Shown here in pieces: positions 15,966-25,006 of a DNA stretch of 40,655 nt. This DNA is from Acidobacteriota bacterium. Lineage in GTDB: Bacteria; Acidobacteriota; UBA4820; DSQY01. Under the pieces are notes generated by a model. The model was not told the origin of the DNA, ran no database searches, and worked only from the letters and a program-made list of their open reading frames with translations. The position numbers and the translations under genes were made by a program. The stretch is taken from contig JBFMHB010000025.1 in NCBI GenBank assembly GCA_040752915.1, positions 1 to 40,655 of the forward strand, given 5' to 3'. Each line of letters starts with the position of its first letter. Within the stretch, counting starts at the first letter, position 1.

Positions 15966-18785
15966 ATGATCCATTCCGCGCAAAGCGAGGCGGGGAAGGT
16001 CCGTTTTGTGGTCCTTCTCCTGCTTGCATTCATGGTTTTCCAGGGACTGGCGGCGCAAACCACCGTCGGTTCCTTGTCCGGATTCGCCTTTTCGCCCAAC
16101 GGGACCCCGCAGCCGGGAGTAGTCGTCGTCTTGAGCGGGCCGGCGCTCCAGGGAGAGCGCACCGCCGTCACGGACGCCGGGGGCCGGTTCCTGCTCCCGA
16201 ACTTGCCGCCCGGCACGGATTACCGTCTTTTGGCCACGGCCGAGGAGGGCGCGCGCCTCTCCCTCTCGGACATCGTGATCACCTCCGGGACGGCGAGCAC
16301 ACTGAACGTCTTTCTCGGAGCCGGGAGTACGGAGATCACCGTGGACGGATTTCGGCCGGTCACGCCCAGGCAGGCCGCCGTTCCCGCCACGCTCACGAGG
16401 GAGGAGACGGTATCCATGCCCGTTCTGGGCGAGTTTCAAGACCGCTCCTACCAGACCTTGCTCTATTTCGCGCCCACCGCCACCCACTCCCGCCTCTCCG
16501 GGAACCCGGCCGTGGGCGGGGCGACGGGCATCGAGAACGTGACCGTCATCGACGGCCTCACGCTCAACGACCCCGTGACCGGCACCTTCGGAACCCACCT
16601 CAACCACGCGTTTCTCTACGAATTGAGCACCGAGGCCTTCGGGGTGGAAGCCTCCAAGGGAACGTCCACGGGGGCCTTCATCAACCTGCTCACGCGGTCG
16701 GGAAGCAACGAGTTCCACGGCGAGGTGTTCGGCTGGACCACCGGGGCCGGCTGGACGGCGCGGGAGAATTCCAACGACTTCGAGATCACCGAGGGACGGC
16801 CGTGGCGGGCCGTGGACGCCGGATTCAGCGTTTCCGGCCCCATCGTGAAGGACCGCCTCTGGTACTACGTGGGCGCCAACCCCTATTTCAAGAACGAGGA
16901 GGACAGGGGCCAGGACGTCCTCCAGAACACCCGGGACGGCAGGGTCTTCGGGGTGGCCTACGACTACGACAAGACTTGGCGCACCACCACCTTTTTCGGA
17001 AAGCTGACCTACCGGCCGCGCGACGGCCACAGCCTGGAGTTGAGCCTCTTCGGAGACCCCTCCCGCCAGCACCTCAACGAGGGGACCGCCGTCACGCTCT
17101 TTCCTGAATCCCGGAAGAGCCGGAGGTTGCAGGGGTCCGCCAACGCGGTCCTCCGCTGGACCGCGACCCTTTCCCCGCGCCTCTTTTTGGACGCCCACGC
17201 GGGAGCGACGCACCGCCGGGACGATCTGAAACCTTGGGACTCCGGGGCCGATGGGTACGGCCGCCCTCTGTACGTGAGCCAGGACTGGGATCAGGATCTG
17301 GGTGTCTCGGCTGGCTTCGGACGGTTCACGATCGACGACCGGCGCACCCGGCAGATCGGCGCCGCCATGACCTGGACGCCCGAGGGCGGTCGGCTCGGAT
17401 CCCACGAGTGGCTCGCGGGCTTCGAGGCCGACCTGGCCACCTGGAGCCAGACCAGCGGGTACACGGGCGGGTTCTTCGTTCAACTGAGAAAGCAGATCTC
17501 CCCGGACCTCACGGACCCGGACGCCTACCAGGAGCTGTACGTCAACTACCTCCAGGACCCTTCCATCCGGGAGAGGGGTTTCTACGGGGCCCTGTTCCTT
17601 CAAGACCGCTGGAATCCCGTCGAGGACGTCACGGTGACGGCGGGTTTGCGCTGGGAAAGAAACCGTCTGGACAGCGAGAGAGGGAACGATCTCTCCTTGA
17701 CGAACCTCTCCCCCCGGGCGGCCGTCTCCTGGGACTTCACGGGCGATGACCGATCCAAACTGTCGTTTTCCTGGGGGCGCTACTACGAGCGCGTCCCCCT
17801 GTACCTGTCCAGGGTCCTCGACGCCGGCCACGCCACCTACAAGGATACGTACGTGAACGGCGTAAAGACCGCCCACGCCATCTACAGCGATGTCCCCGCC
17901 TTCGCTCTCGGGGGCGTGAAAAACCAGTCGCAGGACGAGTGGACGGTCACGCTCCAGCACCAATTCGGCTCCAACCTTGTCCTCGGGGCGCGGGCCGTGT
18001 ACCGGGACCTCAACCGCCTTCTGGAGACCGTGGGCTACGTGGATCCCTCCACGGGGGCCATCCGGCTCATGGTCATGAACCCGGGCCACCAGAGCACCCC
18101 CCTTCTCGAGACCTGGAGGAGCGTCCTGCCTGACTACGTGCGGTTTCCGAAGCCAAGGCGGCGGTACGGGGCCCTGGAACTCCTCCTGGACAAGCGCTTC
18201 GCGGACCGCTGGTTTCTCCACGCGAATTACACGTGGTCCCGCCTGAGGGGCAACACGGCCGCGGGGTACGATCGCGGGATCCCGGAGTTGGCGCCCAACG
18301 CCACCAAAGAGTGGGACATCCCCTCCGCGGCCTGGATCGCCAACCGGTACGGTTACCTCCCGACGGACCGGACCCACCAGTTCAAGGCCGTGGCGGGGTA
18401 CCGTTTCGACGGCGGGCTCCTCGTGGGGGGGACCCTGCGCTTCGACACCGGACGGCCCATGTACAAGATCTACGACTGGCCCAAGAAGGAGGTCGGGTAC
18501 GGAAAACTGCTCCAGGTTCCGCGCGGCACGGCGGGACGCCTCCCCTCGGCGCTGACCCTCAACCTCCACGCCGAATACACCTTCCAGATCAAAGGCTCCA
18601 CCCTCACGGCCTTCGTGGACGCCTTCAACGCGTTGAACGACCAGGTCGAATTCCGGGTGGAGGAGACGTACTACGACACGCGGAGCACCTATTCGGAGCC
18701 TCTCCGGCGAAACCCTGGCTGGGGCAAGACCAGGTCCCGCACGGAGCCGAGGGCGCTGGCCGCGGGCTTCCGCTGGGCGTTTTGA
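15966..18785 (+). CDS. TonB-dependent receptor with carboxypeptidase-like N-terminal domain (Oar type)
   Basis: An outer-membrane beta-barrel for energised uptake of a large or scarce substrate; the substrate is unknown. In the 939-residue product a signal peptide (about 1-35) is followed by a carboxypeptidase-regulatory-like domain (about 38-125, VGSLSGFAFSPNGTPQPGV), a plug domain (about 135-260, with GNPAVGGATGIENVTVIDGL) and a 22-strand-type barrel ending in the terminal Phe of AGFRWAF. This architecture is abundant in Acidobacteriota. GGGAGGAGG precedes the ATG. It appears to be its own transcription unit, ending near a GC-rich hairpin. Confidence 0.9.
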   Translation: MIHSAQSEAGKVRFVVLLLLAFMVFQGLAAQTTVGSLSGFAFSPNGTPQPGVVVVLSGPALQGERTAVTDAGGRFLLPNLPPGTDYRLLATAEEGARLSLSDIVITSGTASTLNVFLGAGSTEITVDGFRPVTPRQAAVPATLTREETVSMPVLGEFQDRSYQTLLYFAPTATHSRLSGNPAVGGATGIENVTVIDGLTLNDPVTGTFGTHLNHAFLYELSTEAFGVEASKGTSTGAFINLLTRSGSNEFHGEVFGWTTGAGWTARENSNDFEITEGRPWRAVDAGFSVSGPIVKDRLWYYVGANPYFKNEEDRGQDVLQNTRDGRVFGVAYDYDKTWRTTTFFGKLTYRPRDGHSLELSLFGDPSRQHLNEGTAVTLFPESRKSRRLQGSANAVLRWTATLSPRLFLDAHAGATHRRDDLKPWDSGADGYGRPLYVSQDWDQDLGVSAGFGRFTIDDRRTRQIGAAMTWTPEGGRLGSHEWLAGFEADLATWSQTSGYTGGFFVQLRKQISPDLTDPDAYQELYVNYLQDPSIRERGFYGALFLQDRWNPVEDVTVTAGLRWERNRLDSERGNDLSLTNLSPRAAVSWDFTGDDRSKLSFSWGRYYERVPLYLSRVLDAGHATYKDTYVNGVKTAHAIYSDVPAFALGGVKNQSQDEWTVTLQHQFGSNLVLGARAVYRDLNRLLETVGYVDPSTGAIRLMVMNPGHQSTPLLETWRSVLPDYVRFPKPRRRYGALELLLDKRFADRWFLHANYTWSRLRGNTAAGYDRGIPELAPNATKEWDIPSAAWIANRYGYLPTDRTHQFKAVAGYRFDGGLLVGGTLRFDTGRPMYKIYDWPKKEVGYGKLLQVPRGTAGRLPSALTLNLHAEYTFQIKGSTLTAFVDAFNALNDQVEFRVEETYYDTRSTYSEPLRRNPGWGKTRSRTEPRALAAGFRWAF

Positions 18786-18790
18786 AAAGA

Positions 18791-18830
18791 AGGTGAGTAG
18801 GTGAGTAGGTGAGTAAGTGAGTAGGTGAGT
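18791..18830 (+). repeat. Octamer tandem repeat, 5 units
   Basis: AGGTGAGT is repeated five times without gaps (the fourth unit reads AAGTGAGT), starting 5 nt after the receptor stop codon. Degenerate octamers continue to about 18846. It is extragenic, between two convergent genes. Confidence 0.9.
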
Positions 18831-18851
18831 AGGAAGGTCGGTAGGGGAAGG

Positions 18852-18870
18852 GGGGGGCTCAGGCCCCCCC
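18852..18870. terminator. GC hairpin between convergent receptor and queG
   Basis: A run of seven Gs plus C, a TCAG loop, then G plus a run of Cs gives an 8-bp stem. It lies between two converging genes and could stop transcription from either side, though neither side has a clean T-run. The queG stop codon lies inside it. Confidence 0.5.
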
Positions 18871-19860
18871 GCTTCCTTTCTGGGGAACCGTTCTCCTCCG
18901 CGCCTCGGCCGAGAAACCGGGCGACGAAGGGGGAGCCCGTTCCTCGAGGATGCGCGCGGCGTTCCGTCGCAGTCCCTCGAAGCCGGCGCGGCGGAGGGCC
19001 GAGCCGGCGGACCGGGCTTCCCACTCGGAACGGTCGAAGCCGAGGACCTCCCCCGGCGGGGGCGCCAGGAGGCCCTGGTTGGGGAGAAACTCGGGCTCCT
19101 CTGCAAGGGGCGCCTCGAGGTTGAAGGGACAGACCTCCTGACAGCGGTCGCAGCCGAAGAGGTGCCCCTTGAGGCGGGGCGCCTCCCTCGGGAAGGCCCC
19201 CCGGTGCTCGATGGTCCAGTAGGAAAGACAGCGCCTGGCGTCCAGCACGTAGGGCGCCGCGAAGGCCCCGGCTGGACAGGCGCGCATGCACCGCTCGCAC
19301 CCCCAGCAAACATCCGGCAAGGCCCCCGTGTCCTTCGTCGGCAAGTCCGTGACGATCTCCCCGAGGAAGAGGTAGGAGCCCCAATCAGGGTGGATGAGGC
19401 ATCCGTTCTTTCCCACGAAGCCCAGCCCGGCCTTGACGCCGTAGGCACGCTCCAGGAGGGGCGCCGAATCCACGCAAATGCGGGTCCGAAAGCCGCGGGA
19501 TTCGAGGAGTCGCGCCGCCGGACGGAGGCGGGAGACCATCACGCGGTGATAGTCGCGCCCCCACGCGTAGCGGGAGACCCAGGCGCCCCCCTTCCGGATG
19601 GCGTGGGCGGAGAAGGCTTTCGAGGTGTTGTAGGGGAGCGCCGCCACGAACAGGCCCCGGGCCCAGGGAAGCCACTCGGGGAGCGAGGCACGCCAGGCCG
19701 CCGTCCGGGCCATGTAGCCCATTCCTGAATACCGTCCCTCCGACACCCAGCGGTGCAGGGCCTCCCGGTCCCGGTCTGGAAGGTCCGGCGTTGCCGTCCC
19801 CGCCAGAGGCAGTCGCGATGATCTCAAAGTGGTGAGCACCTCTCGGATCAGACCTTCCAT
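18859..19860 (-). CDS. queG: Epoxyqueuosine reductase
   Basis: QueG performs the last step of queuosine synthesis, reducing epoxyqueuosine in tRNA, using cobalamin and two 4Fe-4S clusters. The 333-residue product has the family segments DSAPLLERAYGVKAGLGFVG and GKNGCLIHPDWGS, the first cluster motif CWGCERCMRACP, SYWTIEHRG and the second cluster segment GCDRCQEVCPFN. I start it at the ATG at 19860, where homology begins. There is no Shine-Dalgarno; a TATATT box ends 6 nt before the ATG, suggesting a leaderless mRNA. The frame stays open upstream to 20088 but without homology. Confidence 0.93.
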   Translation of the reverse strand: MEGLIREVLTTLRSSRLPLAGTATPDLPDRDREALHRWVSEGRYSGMGYMARTAAWRASLPEWLPWARGLFVAALPYNTSKAFSAHAIRKGGAWVSRYAWGRDYHRVMVSRLRPAARLLESRGFRTRICVDSAPLLERAYGVKAGLGFVGKNGCLIHPDWGSYLFLGEIVTDLPTKDTGALPDVCWGCERCMRACPAGAFAAPYVLDARRCLSYWTIEHRGAFPREAPRLKGHLFGCDRCQEVCPFNLEAPLAEEPEFLPNQGLLAPPPGEVLGFDRSEWEARSAGSALRRAGFEGLRRNAARILEERAPPSSPGFSAEARRRTVPQKGSGGA

Positions 19861-19866
19861 GAAGAA

Positions 19867-19872
19867 AATATA
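19867..19872 (-). promoter_or_regulatory. -10 box of queG, leaderless arrangement
   Basis: TATATT (5/6) on the minus strand, then TTCTTC, then ATG. A start of transcription 7 nt downstream would fall on the A of the ATG. Confidence 0.5.
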
Positions 19873-20145
19873 GGGCGCGTTGCGGCAGGAGGCGCGGAGG
19901 ACCGGGGCCCGCGCCATGCACTCCAAGTGCCAGCCGGTCAAGAAAAAAGGCTCCTCTCGCGAATCTGTGCGTCTCGAAGGGCGGGGCATGCCGCCCAAGC
20001 GCTGGGTGCGCCTGGCTTTGGGCGGGAGGCGCCGGTCCGAAAGGCGTCCCCTGCTGCCCTCCTCACCAAGGGCCTCTTCGGAGGGCATCGCAGGAGGGCC
20101 ATCAGGCGGTCTTCCCTGCGCCTTTCCTCCCGGCGCCTCTCCCGC

Positions 20146-20169
20146 CCGGCCGCCCTTCGGGCGGGCCGG
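20146..20169. repeat. GC-rich hairpin with TTC loop
   Basis: CCGGCC-GCCC, loop TTC, GGGC-GGGCCGG, with one bulged base. The core CCGCCCTTCGGGCGG-type sequence recurs at 37779-37793 near the second palindromic element. Confidence 0.6.
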
Positions 20170-20214
20170 CCTGCCTGGCTCGGTTCCGTTCGCCTCCCCC
20201 CCACTCTAATGAGC

Positions 20215-20343
20215 GCGCCGGCGGCGTCGGACCATCTGCTTTGTCAGGTTTCGCGGGCGGACACGCTCCACGTACCCAAGTACGAGTCGGTGTCCGCCCG
20301 TTCGCCTTTCGCGCATCTGGCTCACCGGCGCCGGGACGCCGCC
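20215..20343. repeat. Palindromic extragenic element, copy 1
   Basis: An outer stem CGGGCGGACAC (20254-20264) pairs with GTGTCCGCCCG (20290-20300), 11 of 11. An inner stem CGTAC (20271-20275), loop CCAA, GTACG (20280-20284) sits inside. Left flank GGCGTCGG...TGC...GTCAGGTTTCG and right flank TCGCCTTTC...CGGGACGC are shared with copy 2 at 37905-38035, whose outer stem has a different sequence. It lies in the 600-bp gap between queG and the peptidase gene, beyond the peptidase terminator. No gene is supported there. Confidence 0.75.
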
Positions 20344-20405
20344 ATCCGCCTTCAGCGGACGGCGATTCAGCTCAGGGGCCTGCACAGATTCTCCAGACGA
20401 GCCAG

Positions 20406-20438
20406 AAAAAAAGGGGCGCCCCGAAGGGCGCCCCTTTT
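20406..20438 (-). terminator. Strong intrinsic terminator of the peptidase gene
   Basis: On the minus strand GGGGCGCCC, loop TTCG, GGGCGCCCC is followed by seven Ts, about 25 nt after the stop codon. A T-run on the other side makes it potentially bidirectional. Confidence 0.92.
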
Positions 20439-20459
20439 CCATTCAGGCGGAGGCGCGGT

Positions 20460-23400
20460 TTACTGCGCCACCACCGTGATGTCGTCGAGGTACATGTTGT
20501 TGCCGTAGGCGCTCGTGCCGAGGAAGGCCACGCGCAGGCTCGTCTGGCCCTTGTAGGAGGTGATGTCCACCGAGTGCTGCTTCCAGCCCGTGGAGCCGTC
20601 GTAGCGGTTGATGGCGGAGCCCACGTTCACCCAGGTTGTGCCGTTGGTGGAGACCTGGGGCTGAACCTTGTCGGCGTAGGTCGAGTAGCCGGTGTCGTGG
20701 TACATCCAGAACTTCAGGGTCACGGTCGTGTAGGACGTGGCGATCGCGAAGCCCGTGGTCCGGTAGTACCGCGTGGCCGAGCCGCTGGCCGCCGTATAGG
20801 AGTTGAACTTGGCCATATAGGTGCCGCCGTGAACCGAGCAGGTGGGATAGGTTCCGGAGGTCACGCGGGACCAGGTGCCCGCCGTGCCCGAGGTGTCCAC
20901 CTGGGCCCAGCCGGTGCTGGATTCCCAGCCGTCGGAGAAGAGGGTCACCTCTCCGCCCGTGGCGGTGGCCGTGAAGTTCTTGCCGGTCTGGTTGGCGCCG
21001 CTGATGGTGACGGCGATGCTGGTGGGCGAGAAGGTGTAGCCGGACTTGCTCGGCGTCACCGTGTAGGAGCCGTTGGCGAGGCCGCTGAAGGTGTAGTTCC
21101 CGCTCGTGTCGGTGGTGGTCGTCGCGGTGGCGGCTCCCGTGAGGCTCATGGTCACGCCCGAGGCCGTGGCGCCGCTCACCGTGCCGCTGATGCTGTAGGT
21201 GGCGGAGGCGGTGGTCACCGTGGCCTTGACCGTGAAGGAACCGGCGGCGTAGCCGTAGGCGGCGATGTTCCAGGTGCCGGCGGCGGGGCTCGTGTGGGTC
21301 AGCAGTTCGCTGGTGGTGCTGCTGTTCCAGGAGCGGCCGGTGTAGCTCGACGTGGTGGGGTTGCCCAGGGTCGGGGAGCCCGTGTAGAGGTCCACGTCCG
21401 CCGTGAGGTTGTAGAGCTCCACCTTGAGTTCGGTGGCGCCGGTGGGCACCGTGATGTCGTAGTGGGCGTAGGCCTGGTAGGCCACGGAGCCGTTCACGGC
21501 CACGCCGCTGGTCAGGGGCGTGTCGCCGGCCACGGCGGTGGCGGTGAAGTTCTTGCCGGTCTGGTTGGCGCCGCTGATGGTGACGGCGATGCTGGTGGGC
21601 GAGAAGGTGTAGCCGGACTTGCTCGGCGTCACCGTGTAGGAGCCGTTGGCGAGGCCGCTGAAGGTGTAGTTCCCGCTCGTATCGGTGGTGGTCGTCGCGG
21701 TGGCGGCTCCCGTGAGGCTCATGGTCACGCCCGAGGCCGTGGCGCCGCTCACCGTGCCGCTGATGCTGTAGGTGGGAACCGCCGTGGCGGTGAAGTTCTT
21801 GCCCGTCTGGTTGGCGCCGCTGATGGTGACGGCGATGCTGGTGGGCGAGAAAGTGTAGCCGGACTTGCTCGGCGTCACCGTGTAGGAGCCGTTGGCGAGG
21901 CCGCTGAAGGTGTAGTTCCCGCTCGTGTCGGTGGTGGTCGTCGCGGTGGCGGCTCCCGTGAGGCTCATGGTCACGCCCGAAGCCGTGGCGCCCGACACCG
22001 TTCCGGAGATGCTGTAGGTCGCGCCCGCCGAAGGCGTGGCGCTCTTCACCGCGGCGAGGGCGCTGAAGCAGGAGGCGTTGGAGCCCACGGCCTGGATCGT
22101 GTAGTAGTAAGTGATGCCCGGGGCCACCGCCGTGTCCGTGTAGGAGGTCGTGGTGGGCTTGGAGATGATCGTGAAGCCGGCGGTGGAGGACATCTCGTTG
22201 CGCATCACGTAGTAGGTCGACGCGTTGGTCACGGCGCCCCAGGAGAGGGCCACCGATCCCGAGCCGGCGGTGGCCGTGAGGACCGGCTGGCTGAGGGTGG
22301 GGCAAGAGGAAGAGTTGGTGTTCACCACCGTGGAGCAGCCGATGGCGTGGCGGTTGAAGGCGGCGTAAATGGCGGCGGCGTGGGGCGTGCCGTTGGAGAG
22401 GTTGCCGTCCTCGTCGTCCACGACGCGGAAGACCGTGAAGTAGTGGGAGGTGCCGCACCCGTCCGAGGCGAAGGTGGAGGTGTTGCAGTAGAAGGCCGCG
22501 CCGGCCGTGGAGCGGGTGAGGTAGAAGAGCCGGTCCGCGATCTGCCAGGAGGTGGCCGAATCGAAGCCCGCCGCGGGCAGGTCACGCGCCGCCAGGTCCC
22601 AGATGGCCTCGCCGCCGATGTACCCTTCGCAGTGGCCTTCCTTGCCGCAGGGGCCCTTGTAGGTCGAGGAGGTGGGGCACTTCGTCTTGATGAAGTTCAG
22701 CGGGGTGTGGGGCGTCGCGGAGACGTGCTTGGCGTAGTCCACGTCGCGGATGCCCGTGCAGGTGGTGCAGGCGTCTCCGTAGCCGGAGCACTTGGAGCCG
22801 TCGGTGAAGAAGCCGGTCCCGATGCACGAATCGTGGGTCATCAGGAAGGCCACCGAGTCGCCGTAGGTCTCGCCCGTCCCTTTGTCGGGGGAGAAGCCGT
22901 TGCCGTCGTTCGTGTCCAGGCCGTGGCCGGCCTCGTGGAGGAACACCGTGGGGAGTTCGCCCGTGTTGGCGCACCCGCCGCCGGACTTGAAGAAGTTGAC
23001 CGTGGAGCCGTCCCAATAGGCGTTGCAGGTCTGGTTCAGGTTGACCTTGTCGGTAAGCTGGGCCTGTAGCCACGTGTTGGAGGGAAGCCAGCCCTGGGCC
23101 TTCACCTTCCAGTTCGTGAGGTGGTAGTAGGTCGAGCGCGCGGCGTGGGTGTTGCCCGCACCGCCCACGCCCGGCGTGGTGCAGTCGGTCCCGGTGGACT
23201 TGGACCAGGCCAGGTCGCCGGGGGCCGTGGAGGTGCTCAGGGACGAGGTTCCGCAGGAGTCGGTGACCTTGATGTATTTGCCCGTGAGGGCCGCCGTCGC
23301 CGTGCCCGTCGTGAAGGCGTAGTTGCCTCCCAGGTCCGTGTACTTCGTCGTGCCGTTGGTCACGGTGATCCACGGCAGGGGCCGGATCACCTCGGTGTCG

Positions 23401-24359
23401 AGGTAGGAGTTGGGGTAAATGCCGCCCGTGACGGAGCCGTAGGCGTTCGCGTCCTCGAAAAGGAGGATCTCGCCCGTGTGGGCATCGATCTTGGCCTGCC
23501 ACGTCCCCATGACGCCGGGGCGACGGAAGGCCAGCGTGTAGACGAGCCTCCAGGCGACGCCGTCGCCCGGCTTCCCGTTGAAGACGCCCTCGTCGGAAAC
23601 GGGGGCCGCGGGAAGGATGCTCAGGGTTCCGTCGTTGACCCACTCGTCCCCGTCTTCAAAGCCGCCCACAAAGCCGGCCAGGATCTCGCGGGCCGTTTCG
23701 AGGGACACGTAAGGGGTCGTGTCGAGGGTGATGGGCCCGAGGAACTCCCCGCCGAACTGGACCAGGTTCCCGTGGTTGACGCGAAAGACAACGTACGACT
23801 TTTCCACCGGGAGTCCGGCGTAGGTGCGGTCAAACTGCACGAACCAGAGGTAGTCGGCCGGGTGAGAAGTGGCTCCCTCGTTGAGGACCAGTTCCTGATT
23901 GGGAACGGTGAGGAGTTCGGGATACCTCTCGAGGAAGGCCCGGGCCTGGCGAACCAGCGTCTGGCGGGTGACCTTGCCGTTGGCGCCGAGGATCTCGCGG
24001 ATGTCCGATCGGCGGAGAGAGTTGCCCTGGCCGGGAATCCACGGGATTCCCTGCCCCTCGATGGAGGCGAAGGCACCGGTCCGGCGCTCCACATAGCCCG
24101 TCCAGGAGGTCCCGTTGTCCGAAAGGAATCGGTCCCATCCCTCGAACAGGGGGACAATGCCCGGCTCCGCCGCGAGGATCGGGTCCTGACGGACCGCGTC
24201 CACGGGCATCAAGAGGGGCTGGACATGGACCTGGCCGGCCGACATCTGAAGATCGTCCAGGTAGTGGTTGCCCTTCTTGAGGGCCTGGGCCGGGGTCCAC
24301 AGGGCTGTGAGCAGCCCGACCGCCAAACACACGACGACTAGGATGCGACTCCTCCGCAT
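20460..24359 (-). CDS. Large secreted zinc metallopeptidase (M36/FTP-like) with repeat-rich C-terminus
   Basis: The 1299-residue product has a signal peptide (about 1-26) and an M36-type propeptide ending KIDAHTGEILLFEDANAYG (about 300). The gluzincin domain has HEAGHGLD (about 474) and the likely third ligand Glu in GETYGDSVAF (about 497). It is followed by a fibronectin III domain (about 690-780), two near-identical about 80-residue carboxypeptidase-regulatory-like repeats (about 780-940), a pre-peptidase C-terminal domain (about 945-1050), a third repeat (about 1053-1133) and a lectin-like C-terminal domain (about 1140-1299). An extracellular protease feeding on protein is the likely role. 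GGGGAGGT precedes the ATG. It is monocistronic with a strong terminator. Confidence 0.88.
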   Translation of the reverse strand: MRRSRILVVVCLAVGLLTALWTPAQALKKGNHYLDDLQMSAGQVHVQPLLMPVDAVRQDPILAAEPGIVPLFEGWDRFLSDNGTSWTGYVERRTGAFASIEGQGIPWIPGQGNSLRRSDIREILGANGKVTRQTLVRQARAFLERYPELLTVPNQELVLNEGATSHPADYLWFVQFDRTYAGLPVEKSYVVFRVNHGNLVQFGGEFLGPITLDTTPYVSLETAREILAGFVGGFEDGDEWVNDGTLSILPAAPVSDEGVFNGKPGDGVAWRLVYTLAFRRPGVMGTWQAKIDAHTGEILLFEDANAYGSVTGGIYPNSYLDTEVIRPLPWITVTNGTTKYTDLGGNYAFTTGTATAALTGKYIKVTDSCGTSSLSTSTAPGDLAWSKSTGTDCTTPGVGGAGNTHAARSTYYHLTNWKVKAQGWLPSNTWLQAQLTDKVNLNQTCNAYWDGSTVNFFKSGGGCANTGELPTVFLHEAGHGLDTNDGNGFSPDKGTGETYGDSVAFLMTHDSCIGTGFFTDGSKCSGYGDACTTCTGIRDVDYAKHVSATPHTPLNFIKTKCPTSSTYKGPCGKEGHCEGYIGGEAIWDLAARDLPAAGFDSATSWQIADRLFYLTRSTAGAAFYCNTSTFASDGCGTSHYFTVFRVVDDEDGNLSNGTPHAAAIYAAFNRHAIGCSTVVNTNSSSCPTLSQPVLTATAGSGSVALSWGAVTNASTYYVMRNEMSSTAGFTIISKPTTTSYTDTAVAPGITYYYTIQAVGSNASCFSALAAVKSATPSAGATYSISGTVSGATASGVTMSLTGAATATTTTDTSGNYTFSGLANGSYTVTPSKSGYTFSPTSIAVTISGANQTGKNFTATAVPTYSISGTVSGATASGVTMSLTGAATATTTTDTSGNYTFSGLANGSYTVTPSKSGYTFSPTSIAVTISGANQTGKNFTATAVAGDTPLTSGVAVNGSVAYQAYAHYDITVPTGATELKVELYNLTADVDLYTGSPTLGNPTTSSYTGRSWNSSTTSELLTHTSPAAGTWNIAAYGYAAGSFTVKATVTTASATYSISGTVSGATASGVTMSLTGAATATTTTDTSGNYTFSGLANGSYTVTPSKSGYTFSPTSIAVTISGANQTGKNFTATATGGEVTLFSDGWESSTGWAQVDTSGTAGTWSRVTSGTYPTCSVHGGTYMAKFNSYTAASGSATRYYRTTGFAIATSYTTVTLKFWMYHDTGYSTYADKVQPQVSTNGTTWVNVGSAINRYDGSTGWKQHSVDITSYKGQTSLRVAFLGTSAYGNNMYLDDITVVAQ
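20961..21201 (-). repeat. Intragenic repeat copy A (C-terminal)
   Basis: About 240 bp, nearly identical to copies B and C, encoding the domain that begins TYSISGTVSGATASGVTMSL. Separated from copy B by the pre-peptidase C-terminal domain. Confidence 0.9.
21534..21774 (-). repeat. Intragenic repeat copy B (middle)
   Basis: About 240 bp, differing from copy A at only a few positions. Directly adjacent to copy C. Near-identity at synonymous sites implies recent duplication or gene conversion. Confidence 0.9.
21784..22019 (-). repeat. Intragenic repeat copy C (N-terminal)
   Basis: Same repeat as A and B. It diverges mainly at the end coding for its first residues (21985-22012), which marks a likely conversion boundary. 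Confidence 0.88.
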
Positions 24360-25006
24360 GTGCCTTACCTCCCCTTTTTGACGCCACCTCTTGTGAATCG
24401 GAATGGTAGACTCCCCAACGCCGAAGAATAAGCAATGGGTGTGCCAGAGCGGGTGGCCGTCTAACCTGTTGATAGATAAAGAGGAAGCTCGCTTGGAGAA
24501 AGTTGGATGGTGAGAACGGTGTACGCGGGGCTCCGACCGGGTCCTTGAGTCCGAACCTAACAGGCTGAAAATAAACCGATTTGGGGCTGTGTCCGCAATT
24601 CACCCCGGAAAGTGTACGGGGTACACGGGAGGCCCAGGCCCCCAGACCAGCGTTTGCCCCAGGCTGGCGTTCGCCAGGGCAGATGGGCGCTCGGTGGCGC
24701 CAGAGCAGGTCCTCACCACAGGAATTCTTTTCGGCTCCTCCTGCGAGCCGTCGGGCCTGGAAGAGCTGAGCGGGCCACCCAAGCCCATCCCGCGTCGGGG
24801 TTCGAGCAGAGACGCCGTTCCGGCTCGTGGGCCCGCAAGACCTCTCCGGGCGAACCGCCCTTTCTTTTGGCAAAGGCTCACGCGCCGGACCAGGCTCGAC
24901 CGTTTCCTCACGGAATCCGGGTTGGATCCGCGCCTTGTCAAAAGGGGCCGGGACCGGCAGAATCGGTGGCGCGGTCCGCGTTTCCCCGGTCCGCCCGGAG
25001 GTGTTC
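24360..25006. other. Divergent intergenic region without a recognised gene
   Basis: 647 bp between the divergent peptidase and DsrE-like genes. The peptidase-proximal about 240 bp are clearly less GC-rich than the surroundings and contain complementary segments CCTGTT (about 24470) and AACAGG (about 24560). GTGTAC-GGG-GTACAC forms a hairpin near 24612-24626. Several open frames cross the region, but none has a ribosome site or family homology. A structured RNA is possible but unsupported. Confidence 0.5.
24935..24963 (+). promoter_or_regulatory. Candidate promoter of the DsrE-like gene
   Basis: TTGTCA (-35, 5/6) and CAGAAT (-10, 4/6) are separated by 17 nt, ending 43 nt before the ATG. Confidence 0.45.

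Noticed and set aside
15840-19448. A 1202-codon minus-strand open frame
   Set aside because: It is antisense to the TonB-dependent receptor, whose domains are clear; long antisense frames are expected at this GC content.
20206-20442. A 78-codon minus-strand frame in the queG-peptidase gap
   Set aside because: It starts inside the strong terminator and runs through the palindromic element; no ribosome site or homology.
20241-23069. A 942-codon plus-strand open frame rich in Gly/Val/Ala
   Set aside because: It is the reverse complement of the metallopeptidase gene and its repeats; the product is low-complexity.
24530-24570. tRNA-like T-arm sequence on the minus strand
   Set aside because: GGTTCGGACTC is present but flanking stems and an acceptor arm do not pair.
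24600-24941. Small frames in the peptidase/DsrE gap
   Set aside because: Several frames are open on both strands, none with a start site or recognisable domain.
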